A stretch of 37,157 nt of DNA. Source: a virus. The position numbers and the translations under genes are program-made. Positions within the stretch are counted from its first letter, which is position 1. Each line of letters begins with the position of its first letter. The notes beneath the pieces are model-generated. The model was given only the letters and a program-made list of their open reading frames with translations. It searched no databases and had not been told where the DNA came from. Below are positions 15,799 to 24,939 of the stretch, piece by piece. The stretch spans positions 1 to 37,157 of IMG/VR virus record IMGVR_UViG_3300025889_000364; one strand, written 5' to 3'.

Positions 15799-16119
15799 AT
15801 GGCAAATTTAAAATCAAAACAATTAGCAAGTTTATTAACATTCACTACCGCAAGTATTGATGTGGTGAGTGGTTCGTTAATACCAGATGCTGCAAATTTA
15901 TATAATATTGGTAGTTCTACCGTTCCTTATTTAAGTGGTTCATTCACAAATTTAGATGTTACGACTGGTGGTCAAGTTCAAATCACTAATCTTTTCGTAA
16001 CAGACATCAGTAGATTTACAGGTTCAATCGTATTGAAAGAACAAACCACATCACCAACCGCACAAGAAGGTGGTTTGATGTATAGTGGAAGTAATTTTTA
16101 CTTAGGTTTTGATTCTTAA
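15799..16119 (+). CDS. Short fibre-like protein, 106 aa
   Basis: A Ser/Thr/Gly-rich product with A-A-N-L-Y-N-I-G-S-S-T-V-P-Y-L-S-G-S-F-T-N-L, the same kind of unit as Y-N-L-G-S-A-D-N-P-W-K-E-I-Y-L in the 787-aa protein. It may be a capping or adaptor segment for the fibre array or a reduced fibre. A late-promoter-like motif is at 15765-15772. The GG nearest the start is AAGG at 15777-15780, further than usual from the ATG. Confidence 0.6.
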   Translation: MANLKSKQLASLLTFTTASIDVVSGSLIPDAANLYNIGSSTVPYLSGSFTNLDVTTGGQVQITNLFVTDISRFTGSIVLKEQTTSPTAQEGGLMYSGSNFYLGFDS

Positions 16120-16133
16120 AATTCTAAATCTTT

Positions 16134-16141
16134 ATATTTAT
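16134..16141 (+). promoter_or_regulatory. Late-promoter-like motif before 16212
   Basis: TTTATATTTATATTTAG, with a second, imperfect ATATTTAA at 16170-16177; the two may act in tandem. Confidence 0.5.
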
Positions 16142-16211
16142 ATTTAGTAGGAATTTAGGTTAAATTCTTATATTTAAACAAATAAAGAGATAATCTTATA
16201 GGAGAAACATA

Positions 16212-17594
16212 ATGGCAAGTTGGAAAAAAGTCATTGTTAGTGGTTCCGATGCTGAGTTAAATGGATTGACTCTAAGTGGTGACTTGACCGTAGCAGGTGG
16301 AGACATTACTTTAGGTTCAACAAGTATTTTTTCAGGTGGAGACACAACATCATTAAACAATATTGACGCCATTGACGCAACAACCGAAGCAACAATTGAA
16401 GCTGCTATCGATACTCTTTCAAACTTGGTAACCGTAGGAACACTTGATAGTGGTGCCATTACAAGTAATTTTGGAAATATCAACATTGGTACTTCCACAT
16501 TAGACGCTGGTAATACAACTATTGATACATTGACAAATGATTCATCAGTAGCAGCATCACACATTACAGGTTCTTTCACCGGTTCATTTACTGGTGATGG
16601 TTCAGGTTTGTCCGGAGTAACAGCAGCAGTTGATATTGATTCGTTGTCAACAGGCCCAATAGACCAAACAGACAAATTAATATATTCAGACGCTGGAACT
16701 GAAAAAGCTATCACATTTAGTGATTTTGAAGATACAATCTTCGGAAACTTTAGTGGAGATGCAACAGTTGCAGCAGGTGGTGCTATAACAATCGCAGCTG
16801 ATTCAGTTGAAGGTACTATGTTAAACACTAATGTAGCAGACACCACAACAATAGAACTATCAAGTGATACATTATCCGTATTGAAAGTTCCAAATGTATT
16901 AGCATTTGGTGCTGGATTAGTTGACCCAGGTGACTTTGATGGTTCATCTGGACTAACACTAAGTGTTGACTCTGGTTCTATGGTAGCATATTACTCAAGT
17001 TCAACATTTGCAGCAGTTAGTGGAGACGCAACAATCGCAGCAGGTGGTGCATTAAGTATCGCAAACAATGTAATTGATGAAAATAACTTAACTACATCAG
17101 TCGCTGGTAATGGTTTAACCGGTGGTAATGGTTCAGTATTAGCAGTTGGAGCAGGAACAGGTGTTACTGTAAATGCTAATGATGTAGCTATTGGACAAGA
17201 TGTAGCAACATCAGCAGATGTAACATTTGCAACCGTAACAACTACCGGTAATGTAACTGTAGCTGGTGACTTAACTGTTCAAGGAACACAAACATCACTA
17301 AATACTACAAACCTATTGGTTGAAGATAGATTTATCTTGGCAAATAGTGGTTCAGCAACAGGTGATGGTGGTTTGATTGTTCAAACAGAAGCAGCATATA
17401 GTGGTAGTGCATTCGCTTGGGACGACTCAGAAGGTCGTTGGGGTTTCCAAATCGGAACCAAACTTGGTGAAAGTGCAACCGCAGTAGCACCAGACGCTTA
17501 TGCTTCATCAGTTGTAACATCTGATTTAGCAGATTACCAAAAGAATGGTAACATTAGAGTTGAATCTGGTGAAATCTACATTTATGTAGAGTAA
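16212..17594 (+). CDS. Fibre-like virion protein, 460 aa
   Basis: It begins M-A-S-W-K-K-V-I-V-S-G-S-D-A-E-L, an N-terminus shared with the S74 fibre at 17908 and probably the docking end. Then come beta-repeat modules: G-S-F-T-G-S-F-T-G-D-G-S-G-L-S-G-V (about residues 117-133), two G-D-A-T-(V/I)-A-A-G-G-A-(I/L) units, and A-I-G-Q-D-V-A-T-S-A-D-V-T-F. A C-terminal domain has R-F-I-L-A-N-S-G and W-D-D-S-E-G-R-W-G-F-Q. It is a typical marine T4-type fibre or structural protein. AGGAG is at 16200-16204. Confidence 0.72.
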   Translation: MASWKKVIVSGSDAELNGLTLSGDLTVAGGDITLGSTSIFSGGDTTSLNNIDAIDATTEATIEAAIDTLSNLVTVGTLDSGAITSNFGNINIGTSTLDAGNTTIDTLTNDSSVAASHITGSFTGSFTGDGSGLSGVTAAVDIDSLSTGPIDQTDKLIYSDAGTEKAITFSDFEDTIFGNFSGDATVAAGGAITIAADSVEGTMLNTNVADTTTIELSSDTLSVLKVPNVLAFGAGLVDPGDFDGSSGLTLSVDSGSMVAYYSSSTFAAVSGDATIAAGGALSIANNVIDENNLTTSVAGNGLTGGNGSVLAVGAGTGVTVNANDVAIGQDVATSADVTFATVTTTGNVTVAGDLTVQGTQTSLNTTNLLVEDRFILANSGSATGDGGLIVQTEAAYSGSAFAWDDSEGRWGFQIGTKLGESATAVAPDAYASSVVTSDLADYQKNGNIRVESGEIYIYVE

Positions 17595-17625
17595 TCTTAG
17601 AATAAACAATTAATTAAGGTTTATA

Positions 17626-17838
17626 ATGGGATTAATAGATAATAAAAAAACTCAGGAATTAAGATTATCGAATAAAGACGAGGGTGTTTCGAAAGAGACA
17701 CCTTCGTTAAAGTTATCAAAACAAGAAATTGAATTTTTGTTGTTTATGATACAAGAAGGAATGATTCCTGGAAAAAGATTAATTGAAGCAATATCCGTAG
17801 TGGAGAAACTTCAAAAAAGTTATAAAGAACAAGAATAA
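17626..17838 (+). CDS. Small hypothetical protein, 70 aa
   Basis: AAGG at 17616-17619 precedes the ATG. The N-terminal third is polar and probably disordered. Residues 28-70 form a helical segment (K-L-S-K-Q-E-I-E-F-L-L-F-M-I) that could dimerise. It is not Ser/Gly-rich like its neighbours, so it is more likely an assembly factor or chaperone for the fibres than a fibre part; that role is inferred from position only. Confidence 0.55.
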   Translation: MGLIDNKKTQELRLSNKDEGVSKETPSLKLSKQEIEFLLFMIQEGMIPGKRLIEAISVVEKLQKSYKEQE

Positions 17839-17843
17839 CTTTA

Positions 17844-17876
17844 TTGGCCTTGTGTGGCAACAAGGAAGTGGGCCGA
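17844..17876 (+). promoter_or_regulatory. Structured RNA element in the gap before the S74 fibre gene
   Basis: TTGGCC (17844-17849) pairs with GGCCGA (17871-17876, one G-U). Directly inside, TTGT (17850-17853) pairs with ACAA (17860-17863), leaving a loop GTGGCA and a seven-base bulge GGAAGTG. A competing stem CCTTGT/ACAAGG (17848-17853/17860-17865) is possible. It is far more GC-rich than other gaps and has no T-run, so it is not a terminator. The purine bulge resembles a ribosome binding site, but the real one (AAGGAG) is 13 bases before the ATG of 17908. Confidence 0.45.
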
Positions 17877-17907
17877 AAGGTAACCAACCATAAGGAGAAT
17901 GAATTAA

Positions 17908-18963
17908 ATGCCAAATTGGAAAAAACTTATCACAAGTGGTAGTGCAGCATCATTATCATCTTTAACATTAGACACTGCTTTACCCGTATCTGAGGGTGGA
18001 ACAGGTGCTACATCTTTAACATCAAATGGAATTCTTACAGGTAATGGAACAAGTGCAATTCAAGCAGAATCTAATCTTACTTTTGATGGAACACATTTAT
18101 CAATAGCAGCTACTGGTAGAATTTACTTAGATGGTGGTAGTGATACTTACATACACGAAGCAAGTGCAGGAATTTATGAATTAAGAGTAAACAATTTAGA
18201 TGTTATGTCTGCTGATATGAATGCAGGTGCTAATGTAGTATTCAATGACCAACAATTAGATATAGATTTTAGAATTGAATCAAATAATGCTTCTCATACT
18301 TTCTTTGTAGATGCAGGTGAAGATAGAGTCGGTATAGGAACCAACTCACCAGACTCATTTGTTCATATTTCAGCATCAGTAGGAAGTTCAACCGCATCAC
18401 TTCACGTTGAAGGTAGTGGTTCAGAAGTATTTGCAGTAGATGGAACAAACGGAAGATTATTTACCGTAACAGATGAACTATCAGGTTCATTATTTTCAGC
18501 CAATACAATCGCAGGTTTACCCGTAATTGAGGCATTTAGTGATTACAAAGTAACACTTGGGCCATATTCAAGTCAAACTACCGTAGATTCAAGTGGTAAT
18601 TTATCAGTATCGGGAGAAATTAGAGCAACCGGAGATGTAATTGCATATTATTCATCAGACGAAAGATTTAAAGACAACATACAACCAATTCAAGATTCAC
18701 TTTACAAAATAAGTAAAATTGGTGGATACGAATATGATTGGAACGATAAACAATCCACATATGAAGGGCATGATGTTGGGGTTATTGCACAAGAAATTCA
18801 CAAAGTATTACCAGAAGTCGTAACCGAAAGAAACGACGGGTATTTAGCAGTTAAATATGAAAAAATCGTTCCGTTATTAATCGAATCAATCAAAGAATTA
18901 AAACAAGAAGTTGATGATATTAAGAAAAATTGTAAGTGTTTGAGCGATGGCAACGAGTTATAG
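17908..18963 (+). CDS. Tail fibre with C-terminal S74 self-cleaving chaperone
   Basis: 351 residues. Residues 1-22 (N-W-K-K-L-I-T-S-G-S-A-A-S-L) match the start of the 460-aa fibre and probably dock it. Residues 30-245 are beta-repeat shaft, including V-G-I-G-T-N-S-P-D near 141-149. Residues 249-340 are a Peptidase_S74 intramolecular chaperone, with S250-D-E-R-F-K255 as the Ser/Lys pair, then G-Y-E-Y-D-W-N, G-V-I-A-Q-E-I, L-P-E-V-V and the final helical stalk K-Y-E-K-I-V-P-L-L-I-E-S-I-K-E-L. In the family the domain trimerises the fibre and cuts itself off before the Ser. Its end overlaps the next gene by 17 bases. Confidence 0.88.
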   Translation: MPNWKKLITSGSAASLSSLTLDTALPVSEGGTGATSLTSNGILTGNGTSAIQAESNLTFDGTHLSIAATGRIYLDGGSDTYIHEASAGIYELRVNNLDVMSADMNAGANVVFNDQQLDIDFRIESNNASHTFFVDAGEDRVGIGTNSPDSFVHISASVGSSTASLHVEGSGSEVFAVDGTNGRLFTVTDELSGSLFSANTIAGLPVIEAFSDYKVTLGPYSSQTTVDSSGNLSVSGEIRATGDVIAYYSSDERFKDNIQPIQDSLYKISKIGGYEYDWNDKQSTYEGHDVGVIAQEIHKVLPEVVTERNDGYLAVKYEKIVPLLIESIKELKQEVDDIKKNCKCLSDGNEL

Positions 18964-19651
18964 TCCAAATACCATTACCAATGGTTTAATTTTAGCAATA
19001 GACGCAGGAGATACTAATTGTTTTGTTAGTGGTGATACCACTTGCACCAATTTAGTTACAGGTAATACCATTACTGGTGCAAACGGAGAACCCGGTAGTG
19101 GAACTCATACACCAAATACAGCAAACTTTCCAGCTTACAATTCTATAAATGGTGGTGTTTTTGATTTTGCTGGCTCAAAGGGAATGAATTGTGATGAAGA
19201 TTTAGGAACGGCCACCGAATCATCAATTTGTATGTGGTTTTATAAAAATAGTAGTGCTACTCAATACTTTACAGATGCGAGAAATAATGGTGGACAATGG
19301 TTTTTATCAAATTACACCGAAGATAATATCAATTGGACAGAACAATTAACATATAATTTTTCAGGAACATATGATGCTTCAGATTCTGCATTTCTTAATC
19401 AATGGATACATATGGTGGCAACATCTAATACTACTGAATCTAAATTATATTTAAATGGACAACTCGTAACAGGAGGAAATAGAACTTCTGCAGATGAAGA
19501 TTTTGGAAAAAATTTTAGAATAGGAACTCGTTATACAACTTCAGCCGAGTGGACAGGATATATGGGGCCAATTTATCTTTACAATAGAGTGTTGTCTGCT
19601 CAAGAGGCATTAGAAGTTTTTAACGCACATAAAATAAGGTTTGGTAAATAA
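18947..19651 (+). CDS. LamG/concanavalin-like lectin-type surface protein 1, 234 aa
   Basis: The fold is recognised from N-G-L-I-L-A-I-D-A-G-D at the start, S-S-I-C-M-W-F-Y-K in the middle, W-I-H-M-V-A-T and K-L-Y-L-N-G-Q-L-V, and the closing F-R-I-G-T-R with Y-L-Y-N-R-V-L-S-A-Q-E. These are the strands of a LamG_3-type jelly roll, a sugar-binding fold. It likely sits on the fibre or virion surface and binds host glycans. The ATG lies inside the 3' end of the S74 fibre gene; it is first of three paralogues joined by one-base overlaps. Confidence 0.78.
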   Translation: MATSYSPNTITNGLILAIDAGDTNCFVSGDTTCTNLVTGNTITGANGEPGSGTHTPNTANFPAYNSINGGVFDFAGSKGMNCDEDLGTATESSICMWFYKNSSATQYFTDARNNGGQWFLSNYTEDNINWTEQLTYNFSGTYDASDSAFLNQWIHMVATSNTTESKLYLNGQLVTGGNRTSADEDFGKNFRIGTRYTTSAEWTGYMGPIYLYNRVLSAQEALEVFNAHKIRFGK

Positions 19652-20385
19652 TGGCATTTTCACACAATCCTAAAATACCCACATCAGGTTTAGTTTTTAA
19701 TTGGAATGGACTTGATAAAATTTCTTGGGACGGTTCATCATCATCTCATAAAGATTTAGTTAGTGGTGCCACCGGAACAAAAGGTGGTGCAAATTCTTTA
19801 TCATTAACAAATAATCACGTCTCTTGGACAGGAAATGGAGATAGAGTTTGTGTTGTAACTTTTAATTCATCAGACATCACGGTTCCAACAGGAGATGAAG
19901 GAACTTGGATATGGGCGAGTTATTTTTCAGATGCCGGTAGTATTGACCACCCTAATTTCGGTAAAGAAACAGGTTCCAGTTGGGACGGAACAAATGGTTT
20001 TGTATTTGGAACAGGTTGGGGAACTGATGGATTAAGGGCAGGAGTTGGTGGAACCGCATATACACCATTTGATGAAACAGGTGCAGACACAGGAGATTAT
20101 AGACCAGATGTTTGGCAAATGTATGCAGTAACTTATTTGAGAAATGATGGAAATGGTTTAAAAACTTATTTACACGACTCAAATGGACAAAGATTAGTCA
20201 ATACCAAAACAACAAGTGATTCTGCTATCGGTAGTAATTCTAATGCATTATATTTAGGAGCTACTAACTCAAGAGGTGGAAATTGGAATGGTAATATGGA
20301 TTTTGTTTTAATGTATAATAGAGTATTGACACAAGATGAAATTTTTTCAGTATTTAATAATCATAAACATAGGTTCGGATTATAA
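19651..20385 (+). CDS. LamG/concanavalin-like lectin-type surface protein 2, 244 aa
   Basis: It has the same strand order as its neighbour: S-G-L-V-F-N-W-N-G-L-D, then W-Q-M-Y-A-V-T-Y and K-T-Y-L-H-D-S-N-G, then L-Y-L-G-A-T-N, and M-Y-N-R-V-L-T-Q-D-E-I-F-S-V-F-N-N-H-K-H-R-F-G-L. The tail H-K-x-R-F-G is shared with protein 1, while the faces between strands differ, as expected for variants binding different ligands. One-base overlaps on both sides suggest coupled translation. Confidence 0.75.
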   Translation: MAFSHNPKIPTSGLVFNWNGLDKISWDGSSSSHKDLVSGATGTKGGANSLSLTNNHVSWTGNGDRVCVVTFNSSDITVPTGDEGTWIWASYFSDAGSIDHPNFGKETGSSWDGTNGFVFGTGWGTDGLRAGVGGTAYTPFDETGADTGDYRPDVWQMYAVTYLRNDGNGLKTYLHDSNGQRLVNTKTTSDSAIGSNSNALYLGATNSRGGNWNGNMDFVLMYNRVLTQDEIFSVFNNHKHRFGL

Positions 20386-22142
20386 TGGGTGCAAAAGGTG
20401 GACAAAGAATAAAAACTGAAGGTTTACTCTTTACCATTGATGGTTCAGATAGTAAATCTATGCCATTACAACCAGAAATTGACCCATTAAAAAATCACGC
20501 AGCAGGAGAATGGGTATGTATGTATGGTGGAACAGGAACTTTATTTCGTCCTTATCCACAAACTCTTGTTTATGAAAGAACCAGTATTAGTGGAAGTGAA
20601 ACATTAGTCAAAGACCCAAATTCAATCCCAACAACAGAAGCATTTACATTTTCAAAAGGAGATATCATCAGAGGAACCAAACCGATTGTATTGTTTGATA
20701 GTGCTCATCAACATCATATGACCACCATAGGAAGTAGAGGTAGATTATTTGGTAATTTTTCAAGTCGTTATGGTGATTCTACATATGATATATATGCATT
20801 AGGAAATGGAACAATTTATTTTTATGACAATGTTACCGGCGGAGTAGGCGGAACAGCGACTTCTTCATCAGTCGTAACTGAGGGTAATTTTGCTTCTTGG
20901 ACGGTATCGAGTAATAGTTATCATTTTATAAGTTCAAGTTGTGATATTATAGTTACGGCAGGAGAAGCTCAACCAGGCGATAGATTAAAAGTTCCACCAG
21001 TAAGAGAAAGAATTTATACCGGTAGAGCTGGTTCTGAAAGAACAATATTAAATGCAGCACCAACTACAACAGGAAATTATTTAACCAAAGACTCAAATTT
21101 ATGTTTTGCAGTAGAAATTGCAGATGGAGCAGGTGGAGATGCTACACAAGGATTAGGATTGGAAAATCTTTCCAACACTTATGGTTGGGGAGAAGAATTA
21201 CCAGATTATCAAATCGTTGCTATGTATCCAAATACAACTTGTAGTGTTTATTATTACAATAGTGGTTGGGTATTGGGAGAAGAACATCACTTGGACGGAA
21301 CATTAGATTCACCAGTAACTCATAGAAGAAGTGGTGATGATGGATTTGGTGTTGATAGTGGAGATGAAAGTGGTAATTCATCTGATATGGCGAGTGGAGC
21401 AACTATGTGGAAATGGGAAAGTAATAATGATGTGTTTATTTCCATTAATGATAATAGTGCAGACGAAGAAACTTTATTGGGTTGGCAAACCCCCACCACT
21501 TCAAACCAAGTAGAACCACAAGATTTAACCGGTAGATTTAGTCCAAAAATCAGTAATACTAAATCACACAAACGAGATAGAAAGAAAAAATTAAGAAGTT
21601 TTGGTGGTGGAACAGGTAATTTCATTAGAGTTCCTTATTCATCAGATTTCAACAATACATCATTTTCATTTACTTGTTGGGTTTATGTTAGTGGAACAAC
21701 CAATTCAGATGAAAAGATAGCAACATTATCAAGAGATACGGAAAGTGCAGGTGGTGCAGTTTGGCAATTAAGAACATCAACAACATCTAATCAATTATTA
21801 TATCAAACTAAAAACGCATCAACTTGGCAAACCTATACAATGAATAGTTTTTTTGATGGTGCAGGTTGGTATCACATAGCAGTAACACATACACAAGGTT
21901 CAAATCCTATTGTGTATCGTAATGGAAAAGTATTTAGTGGTAGTGGAACCGTAACACAAAACTTTGATTTTGCAACTGATGACTTTTTTATCGGTTGTAG
22001 CTTGAGTAGTGGAACCCCAACAGACTTTTGGTCAGGTGAAATTATTAAAGCATCATACTATAATGTAATCTTAACACCAAGAGAAATAAGAGAAAATTTT
22101 AAATCAAATTCAAGACGATTTTTCCGTCGTTTTGATAATTAA
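20385..22142 (+). CDS. LamG-type surface protein 3 with a long internal insertion, 585 aa
   Basis: The opening T-E-G-L-L-F-T-I-D-G-S-D is the first strand of the same family. The remaining LamG strands appear only after about residue 405 (F-I-R-V-P-Y-S, F-S-F-T-C-W-V-Y-V, W-Y-H-I-A-V-T-H-T, V-Y-R-N-G-K-V, F-F-I-G-C-S-L, and Y-N-V-I-L-T-P-R-E-I). About 370 residues therefore sit inside the fold. The insert has a Tyr/Gly/Ser-rich part, an acidic D/S/G stretch (near 320-335) and a basic K-R-D-R-K-K-K-L-R at its end. It is probably the largest receptor-binding member of the set. Confidence 0.7.
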   Translation: MGAKGGQRIKTEGLLFTIDGSDSKSMPLQPEIDPLKNHAAGEWVCMYGGTGTLFRPYPQTLVYERTSISGSETLVKDPNSIPTTEAFTFSKGDIIRGTKPIVLFDSAHQHHMTTIGSRGRLFGNFSSRYGDSTYDIYALGNGTIYFYDNVTGGVGGTATSSSVVTEGNFASWTVSSNSYHFISSSCDIIVTAGEAQPGDRLKVPPVRERIYTGRAGSERTILNAAPTTTGNYLTKDSNLCFAVEIADGAGGDATQGLGLENLSNTYGWGEELPDYQIVAMYPNTTCSVYYYNSGWVLGEEHHLDGTLDSPVTHRRSGDDGFGVDSGDESGNSSDMASGATMWKWESNNDVFISINDNSADEETLLGWQTPTTSNQVEPQDLTGRFSPKISNTKSHKRDRKKKLRSFGGGTGNFIRVPYSSDFNNTSFSFTCWVYVSGTTNSDEKIATLSRDTESAGGAVWQLRTSTTSNQLLYQTKNASTWQTYTMNSFFDGAGWYHIAVTHTQGSNPIVYRNGKVFSGSGTVTQNFDFATDDFFIGCSLSSGTPTDFWSGEIIKASYYNVILTPREIRENFKSNSRRFFRRFDN

Positions 22143-22146
22143 GTTT

Positions 22147-22154
22147 ATATTTAT
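22147..22154 (+). promoter_or_regulatory. Late-promoter-like motif before 22178
   Basis: TTTATATTTATTATT, the same 15-base form as at 8619, 23 bases before the ATG. Confidence 0.58.
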
Positions 22155-22177
22155 TATTACACAAAATAGGAGTTATA

Positions 22178-22462
22178 ATGGCAAAAAAATCTAAAGAAAT
22201 CAAATTTACTCAAGAAGAACTTCAATCATTAGAAGATTTAAGAAATCGTTATAATGGTATTACAAGTGCTTTTGGTAATTTAGAAATCAATAGAATCCAA
22301 ATTGAAAATCGTTTAGAACAACTTGATAATGAAAAAGTTCGTTTAGAAACACAATACAACGAAACAATTCAACTTGAAAGACGATTAGTTCAAGACTTAA
22401 CCGAGAAATACGGAGCAGGTAATTTGGATATAAATACCGGTGTTTTTACACCAAATAATTAA
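22178..22462 (+). CDS. Small coiled-coil protein, 94 aa
   Basis: Residues 10-75 are strongly heptad-like (I-E-N-R-L-E-Q-L-D-N-E-K-V-R-L-E), followed by L-T-E-K-Y-G-A-G-N-L-D-I-N-T-G. Similar short coiled-coil proteins sit beside tail genes in T4-type phages. A trimer-forming assembly factor or fibre chaperone is plausible (T4 gp57A is a 79-aa coiled-coil chaperone), but homology to it is not shown. A late-promoter-like motif is at 22147-22154. Confidence 0.6.
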   Translation: MAKKSKEIKFTQEELQSLEDLRNRYNGITSAFGNLEINRIQIENRLEQLDNEKVRLETQYNETIQLERRLVQDLTEKYGAGNLDINTGVFTPNN

Positions 22463-22506
22463 TTAAAAAAATTGACTCAGTAGATATATTTTGGTAAATC
22501 TCAATA

Positions 22507-22514
22507 CTATTTAT
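22507..22514 (+). promoter_or_regulatory. Variant late-promoter-like motif before the sheath gene
   Basis: CTATTTAT, one base off the consensus, 44 bases before the sheath ATG. Confidence 0.42.
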
Positions 22515-22558
22515 ATATACTGAAATCTTATCCAAGATAACCAATTAGGAGAAACAAA

Positions 22559-24922
22559 ATGGCTGAAAGAATAGTCAGTCCTGGTGTTTTTACCAGAGAA
22601 AAAGATTTATCATTTCTTCCACAAGGAATCGGAAACATTGGAGCAGCATTAATCGGGCCAACAGAAATGGGGCCTGCATTTGTTCCTACGGTAGTTCGTA
22701 ACTTAGGAGAATTTGAAACTGTTTTCGGTAAAGATAATCAAGACTTTTATGTTCCTTACACTGCGAAACAATATCTTCGTAATGCAGGAACACTTACAAT
22801 CGTTCGTGTTTTAGGATTAGGTGGATACTCAAATGATACCATTACATTAGGTATTAGTGGTTCAGGTCACGCAGTTGCGGCAACACTAAAACCTTCAAGA
22901 GGTGCATCAGACCCAGACAATTTAGAAATTGCAGGGCCAGGAAGTGCTTCTTTAAGTGATGGTGGAACAAAATCATCATTTACTTTAACAGTTCAAGGAA
23001 CTTCATATTCATTATCATTTGATTCAAGTTCTGCAAACTATATTACAAAAGTATTTAGTGATAACCCACAAGATGCAAACAAATCACTTTATGTGTATTC
23101 AAATTTCCAAAACACACAAAATGGTGCAGGCTCTTCCGATACAATAACTATCGCAAGTAGTTCAGATGAATTATTTTCATTTGATTTCCAAGAAGCAGCT
23201 ACACCTTACATTCAATCACAATTAGTAAACTCAGCAAGAACAAGTTTATTTAAAATCAGAACATTATCACACGGAAGTAACATCAATAGTAAATACAGAA
23301 TTGGTATTTCTGATGTTAAAGAAGCTGCAGATGTTCCTGGTTCAGATTATGGTTCATTTAGTTTACAAGTGATTGTAAATAATCCAGGCAAAAACGACGA
23401 CGGAGTAGTATTGGAGAACTTCCAAAATTTAAATTTTGATGAAGATTCACAAAACTATCTACCAAGAGTAATTGGTGACAAATATACCACAATTGATTCA
23501 AACGGAAAACTAACCAACAATGGTGATTATCCAAATCAATCAAGATATATTCGTGTTTCTGATTATTCTAATTTAACAGGAATTTCAAAAGAATTAGTTC
23601 CTATGGGATTTGCAGCACCATTAAATCCACACAATGTAACTCTTGCATCATCAGGAGGTAGTGGTTCAATGGCGTTCCCAACATCTTCATACCTTGGAAC
23701 TTCAGCAGATACAGGTCAGTTAAACTCTCGTGGTTCATATGACCAAAATGCTTACTATGGATTAGACTTTAATAATGTTGACCACCAACAATTGTTAGCA
23801 CCATTACCTACATCAGCAGGTGCTGGTAACAATATAACAATGAGTTTGGAAGATGCATACGGACACGACGACGCGTCAGTATTGGGTTCAACCTACACAG
23901 ATGGTAGTAATTTACTAACCATTACAGGTTCTGATTACAGACAATTAAAGTTCCAAGTTCCTTTCCAAGGTGGATTTGACGGTTCAAATCCTGCAAAAGC
24001 AAGATTAACCGGAACAAATATCGTTGGTAACAACACACAAGGTTTTGATTTAAGTTCAGCGAGTGCTACTGGTTCATTGTCATACATCAGAGCAATCAAT
24101 GCTATTTCAAATCCAGATGAGTTTGATATCAACTTATTGGCTTTACCAGGTGTTATTCACTCAATTCACTCATCAGTAACTAACCACGCTATTGATAAAA
24201 TAGAAGCAAGAGCAGATGCTTTCTTTATTATGGACGGCTCTCACTATTCAGCTTCTATACAGAATGCAATAGATGATGTTAAAACAATAGATTCAAACTA
24301 TGTTGCAACATATTATCCTTGGGTTAAAATTACTGATGATGTTAAAGGTAAACCAACTTGGGTTCCACCTTCAGTAGTTCTACCAGGTGTTTATGCAAAC
24401 AATGATAGAATTGGTCAAGAGTGGTTCGCACCAGCAGGTCTAAATCGTGGTGGTTTAACAAGTGTATTAGAAGCAAAAACAAGACTAACCAACTTAGAAA
24501 GAGATGATTTATACGAAAATCGTGTAAACCCAATCGCATCTTTCCCAGGTCAAGGTGTAGTCGTGTTCGGACAAAAAACACTTCAAGGTAAACCAAGTGC
24601 ATTAGACAGAATCAATGTAAGAAGATTGTTGATTAACTTGAGAAAGTTCATCGCATCAACTTCAAGATTCTTGGTATTTGAACAAAACACAGCAGCTCTA
24701 AGAAACAGATTCCTAAATATTGTGAATCCTTACTTAGAACAAGTTCAAGCAAATTCAGGTCTATCTGCTTTCAGAGTAGTTATGGACGATTCAAACAACA
24801 CACCAGATGTTGTTGATAGAAATCAGTTAGTAGGACAGATATTTATCCAACCTACAAGAACTGCTGAATTTATCGTATTGGACTTTGTAGTTCAACCAAC
24901 AGGAGCAGCATTCCAAGACTAA
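22559..24922 (+). CDS. gp18: Contractile tail sheath protein, T4 gp18-like
   Basis: 787 residues, in the range of T4 gp18 (659) and its longer relatives. The start S-P-G-V-F-T-R-E-K-D-L-S, the G-A-A-L-I-G-P-T-E-M-G-P-A-F-V-P segment and the V-F-G motif are diagnostic. The C-terminal domain has V-N-P-I-A-S-F-P-G-Q-G-V-V-V-F-G-Q-K-T-L, then R-I-N-V-R-R-L-L-I-N-L-R-K. The middle (about 100-500) is the variable surface domain. It forms the outer contracting tube. AGGAG precedes the ATG and a strong terminator follows. Confidence 0.95.
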   Translation: MAERIVSPGVFTREKDLSFLPQGIGNIGAALIGPTEMGPAFVPTVVRNLGEFETVFGKDNQDFYVPYTAKQYLRNAGTLTIVRVLGLGGYSNDTITLGISGSGHAVAATLKPSRGASDPDNLEIAGPGSASLSDGGTKSSFTLTVQGTSYSLSFDSSSANYITKVFSDNPQDANKSLYVYSNFQNTQNGAGSSDTITIASSSDELFSFDFQEAATPYIQSQLVNSARTSLFKIRTLSHGSNINSKYRIGISDVKEAADVPGSDYGSFSLQVIVNNPGKNDDGVVLENFQNLNFDEDSQNYLPRVIGDKYTTIDSNGKLTNNGDYPNQSRYIRVSDYSNLTGISKELVPMGFAAPLNPHNVTLASSGGSGSMAFPTSSYLGTSADTGQLNSRGSYDQNAYYGLDFNNVDHQQLLAPLPTSAGAGNNITMSLEDAYGHDDASVLGSTYTDGSNLLTITGSDYRQLKFQVPFQGGFDGSNPAKARLTGTNIVGNNTQGFDLSSASATGSLSYIRAINAISNPDEFDINLLALPGVIHSIHSSVTNHAIDKIEARADAFFIMDGSHYSASIQNAIDDVKTIDSNYVATYYPWVKITDDVKGKPTWVPPSVVLPGVYANNDRIGQEWFAPAGLNRGGLTSVLEAKTRLTNLERDDLYENRVNPIASFPGQGVVVFGQKTLQGKPSALDRINVRRLLINLRKFIASTSRFLVFEQNTAALRNRFLNIVNPYLEQVQANSGLSAFRVVMDDSNNTPDVVDRNQLVGQIFIQPTRTAEFIVLDFVVQPTGAAFQD

Positions 24923-24939
24923 TAGGAATATTGATTAAG

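Noticed and set aside
16196-16846. Reverse ORF of 216 codons opposite a fibre gene
   Set aside because: It arises from Ser/Thr/Gly repeat codon bias of the forward gene, with no start signal or promoter.
22475-22503. TTGACT before the sheath gene as a further early promoter
   Set aside because: At 17 bases the second hexamer is TAAATC, not TATATT, and the conserved downstream ATA block is missing.
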